From: Verrucomicrobiaceae bacterium
Lineage (GTDB): Bacteria; Verrucomicrobiota; Verrucomicrobiia; Verrucomicrobiales; Verrucomicrobiaceae
DNA: 64,000 nt
Reading direction: 5' to 3'
Assembly (NCBI GenBank): GCA_027490195.1
Contig: JAIXYN010000059.1
Location: forward strand, 1-64,000
How positions within the stretch are numbered: position 1 is the first letter of the stretch; each line of letters begins with the position of its first letter. Of this stretch, positions 63,936 to 64,000 are shown one piece after another. The notes under the pieces were generated by a model, which worked only from the letters and a program-made list of their open reading frames with translations, had not been told where the DNA came from and ran no database searches. A program made the position numbers and the translations under genes.

Positions 63936-64000
63936 TCCCGAACGTTGCTTCCAGAAATCGGGATGCTGGCTGGCATGTGCTACTGCTGCGATGATGATTC
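63924..64000 (-). CDS. RelE/ParE-family toxin, C-terminal end (partial)
   Basis: A minus-strand frame enters from the right edge and stops at TGA 63924-63926. The last 25 residues read VAHASQHPDFWKQR followed by a short tail. The A-V-A-H-x-x-x-x-P-x-(Y/F)-W pattern is the typical C-terminus of RelE/ParE-type toxins. The start and antitoxin lie outside the window. The stop overlaps the DUF362 stop region by twelve bases. Confidence 0.55.
   Translation of the reverse strand, partial: IIIAAVAHASQHPDFWKQRSGSDR

Overview
The window looks like a chromosomal segment of a Verrucomicrobiota bacterium, probably close to Prosthecobacter or Verrucomicrobium. The clues are a GC-rich genome with many long antisense open frames, weak or absent Shine-Dalgarno sequences, very large secreted multidomain proteins (2976 and 2938 aa), two MoxR/DUF58/VWA (Bat-like) clusters, a TAT-exported Gfo/Idh/MocA oxidoreductase, a ThuA-like protein and a cupredoxin-PA14 protein. 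The phylum assignment is inference from gene content; there is no rRNA here. I found no tRNA, CRISPR array, intact insertion sequence or prophage.

Layout. 0.2-4.3 kb: a DUF1232 membrane protein, then the compact methionine-salvage operon mtnB-mtnD-mtnC-mtnA and a coiled-coil lipoprotein closed by a strong terminator. 4.5-7.5 kb: a secreted Gfo/Idh/MocA oxidoreductase, a palindromic repeat spacer, a double-TM2 membrane protein and a UPF0175/DUF3368 toxin-antitoxin pair. 7.5-10.1 kb: rpsO-pnp on the minus strand, with a hairpin between the genes and a terminator after pnp. 10.3-19.2 kb: one 2976-aa secreted protein joining a galactose-oxidase-type copper radical oxidase, lectin-like, PKD and beta-propeller modules and a two-CXXCH cytochrome c region. 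19.4-22.3 kb: leuB, small hypothetical genes and a D-2-hydroxyacid dehydrogenase.

22.3-39.8 kb is one long minus-strand block. A 2938-aa TPR protein is followed by a Q/C-rich membrane protein, MoxR, DUF58, a BatA-like VWA protein, a small kinase-like ORF with a probable frame disruption, and a two-VWA membrane protein. From MoxR on, the genes overlap by 4 bases (ATGA). 39.9-46.3 kb holds a ThuA-like protein, a large hybrid sensor kinase, a decayed two-component pair, a small lipoprotein and AraD. 46.4-54.6 kb is a second, plus-strand MoxR cluster (moxR, DUF58, DUF4381-like, batA, batB, batD). Here BatB carries a BatC-like TPR tail and BatD carries a BatE-like TPR/SH3 tail.

54.6-64 kb: ferritin, an MFS transporter, clpS, two small hypotheticals, a secreted cupredoxin-PA14 protein next to a PQQ-dehydrogenase-like propeller, an Ala-rich secreted protein, an M23 peptidase, a DUF362 protein and the 3' end of a RelE/ParE-like toxin running off the edge. 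The main themes are extracellular redox proteins and envelope quality-control/VWA machinery; the salvage operon, rpsO-pnp, leuB and clpS are housekeeping.
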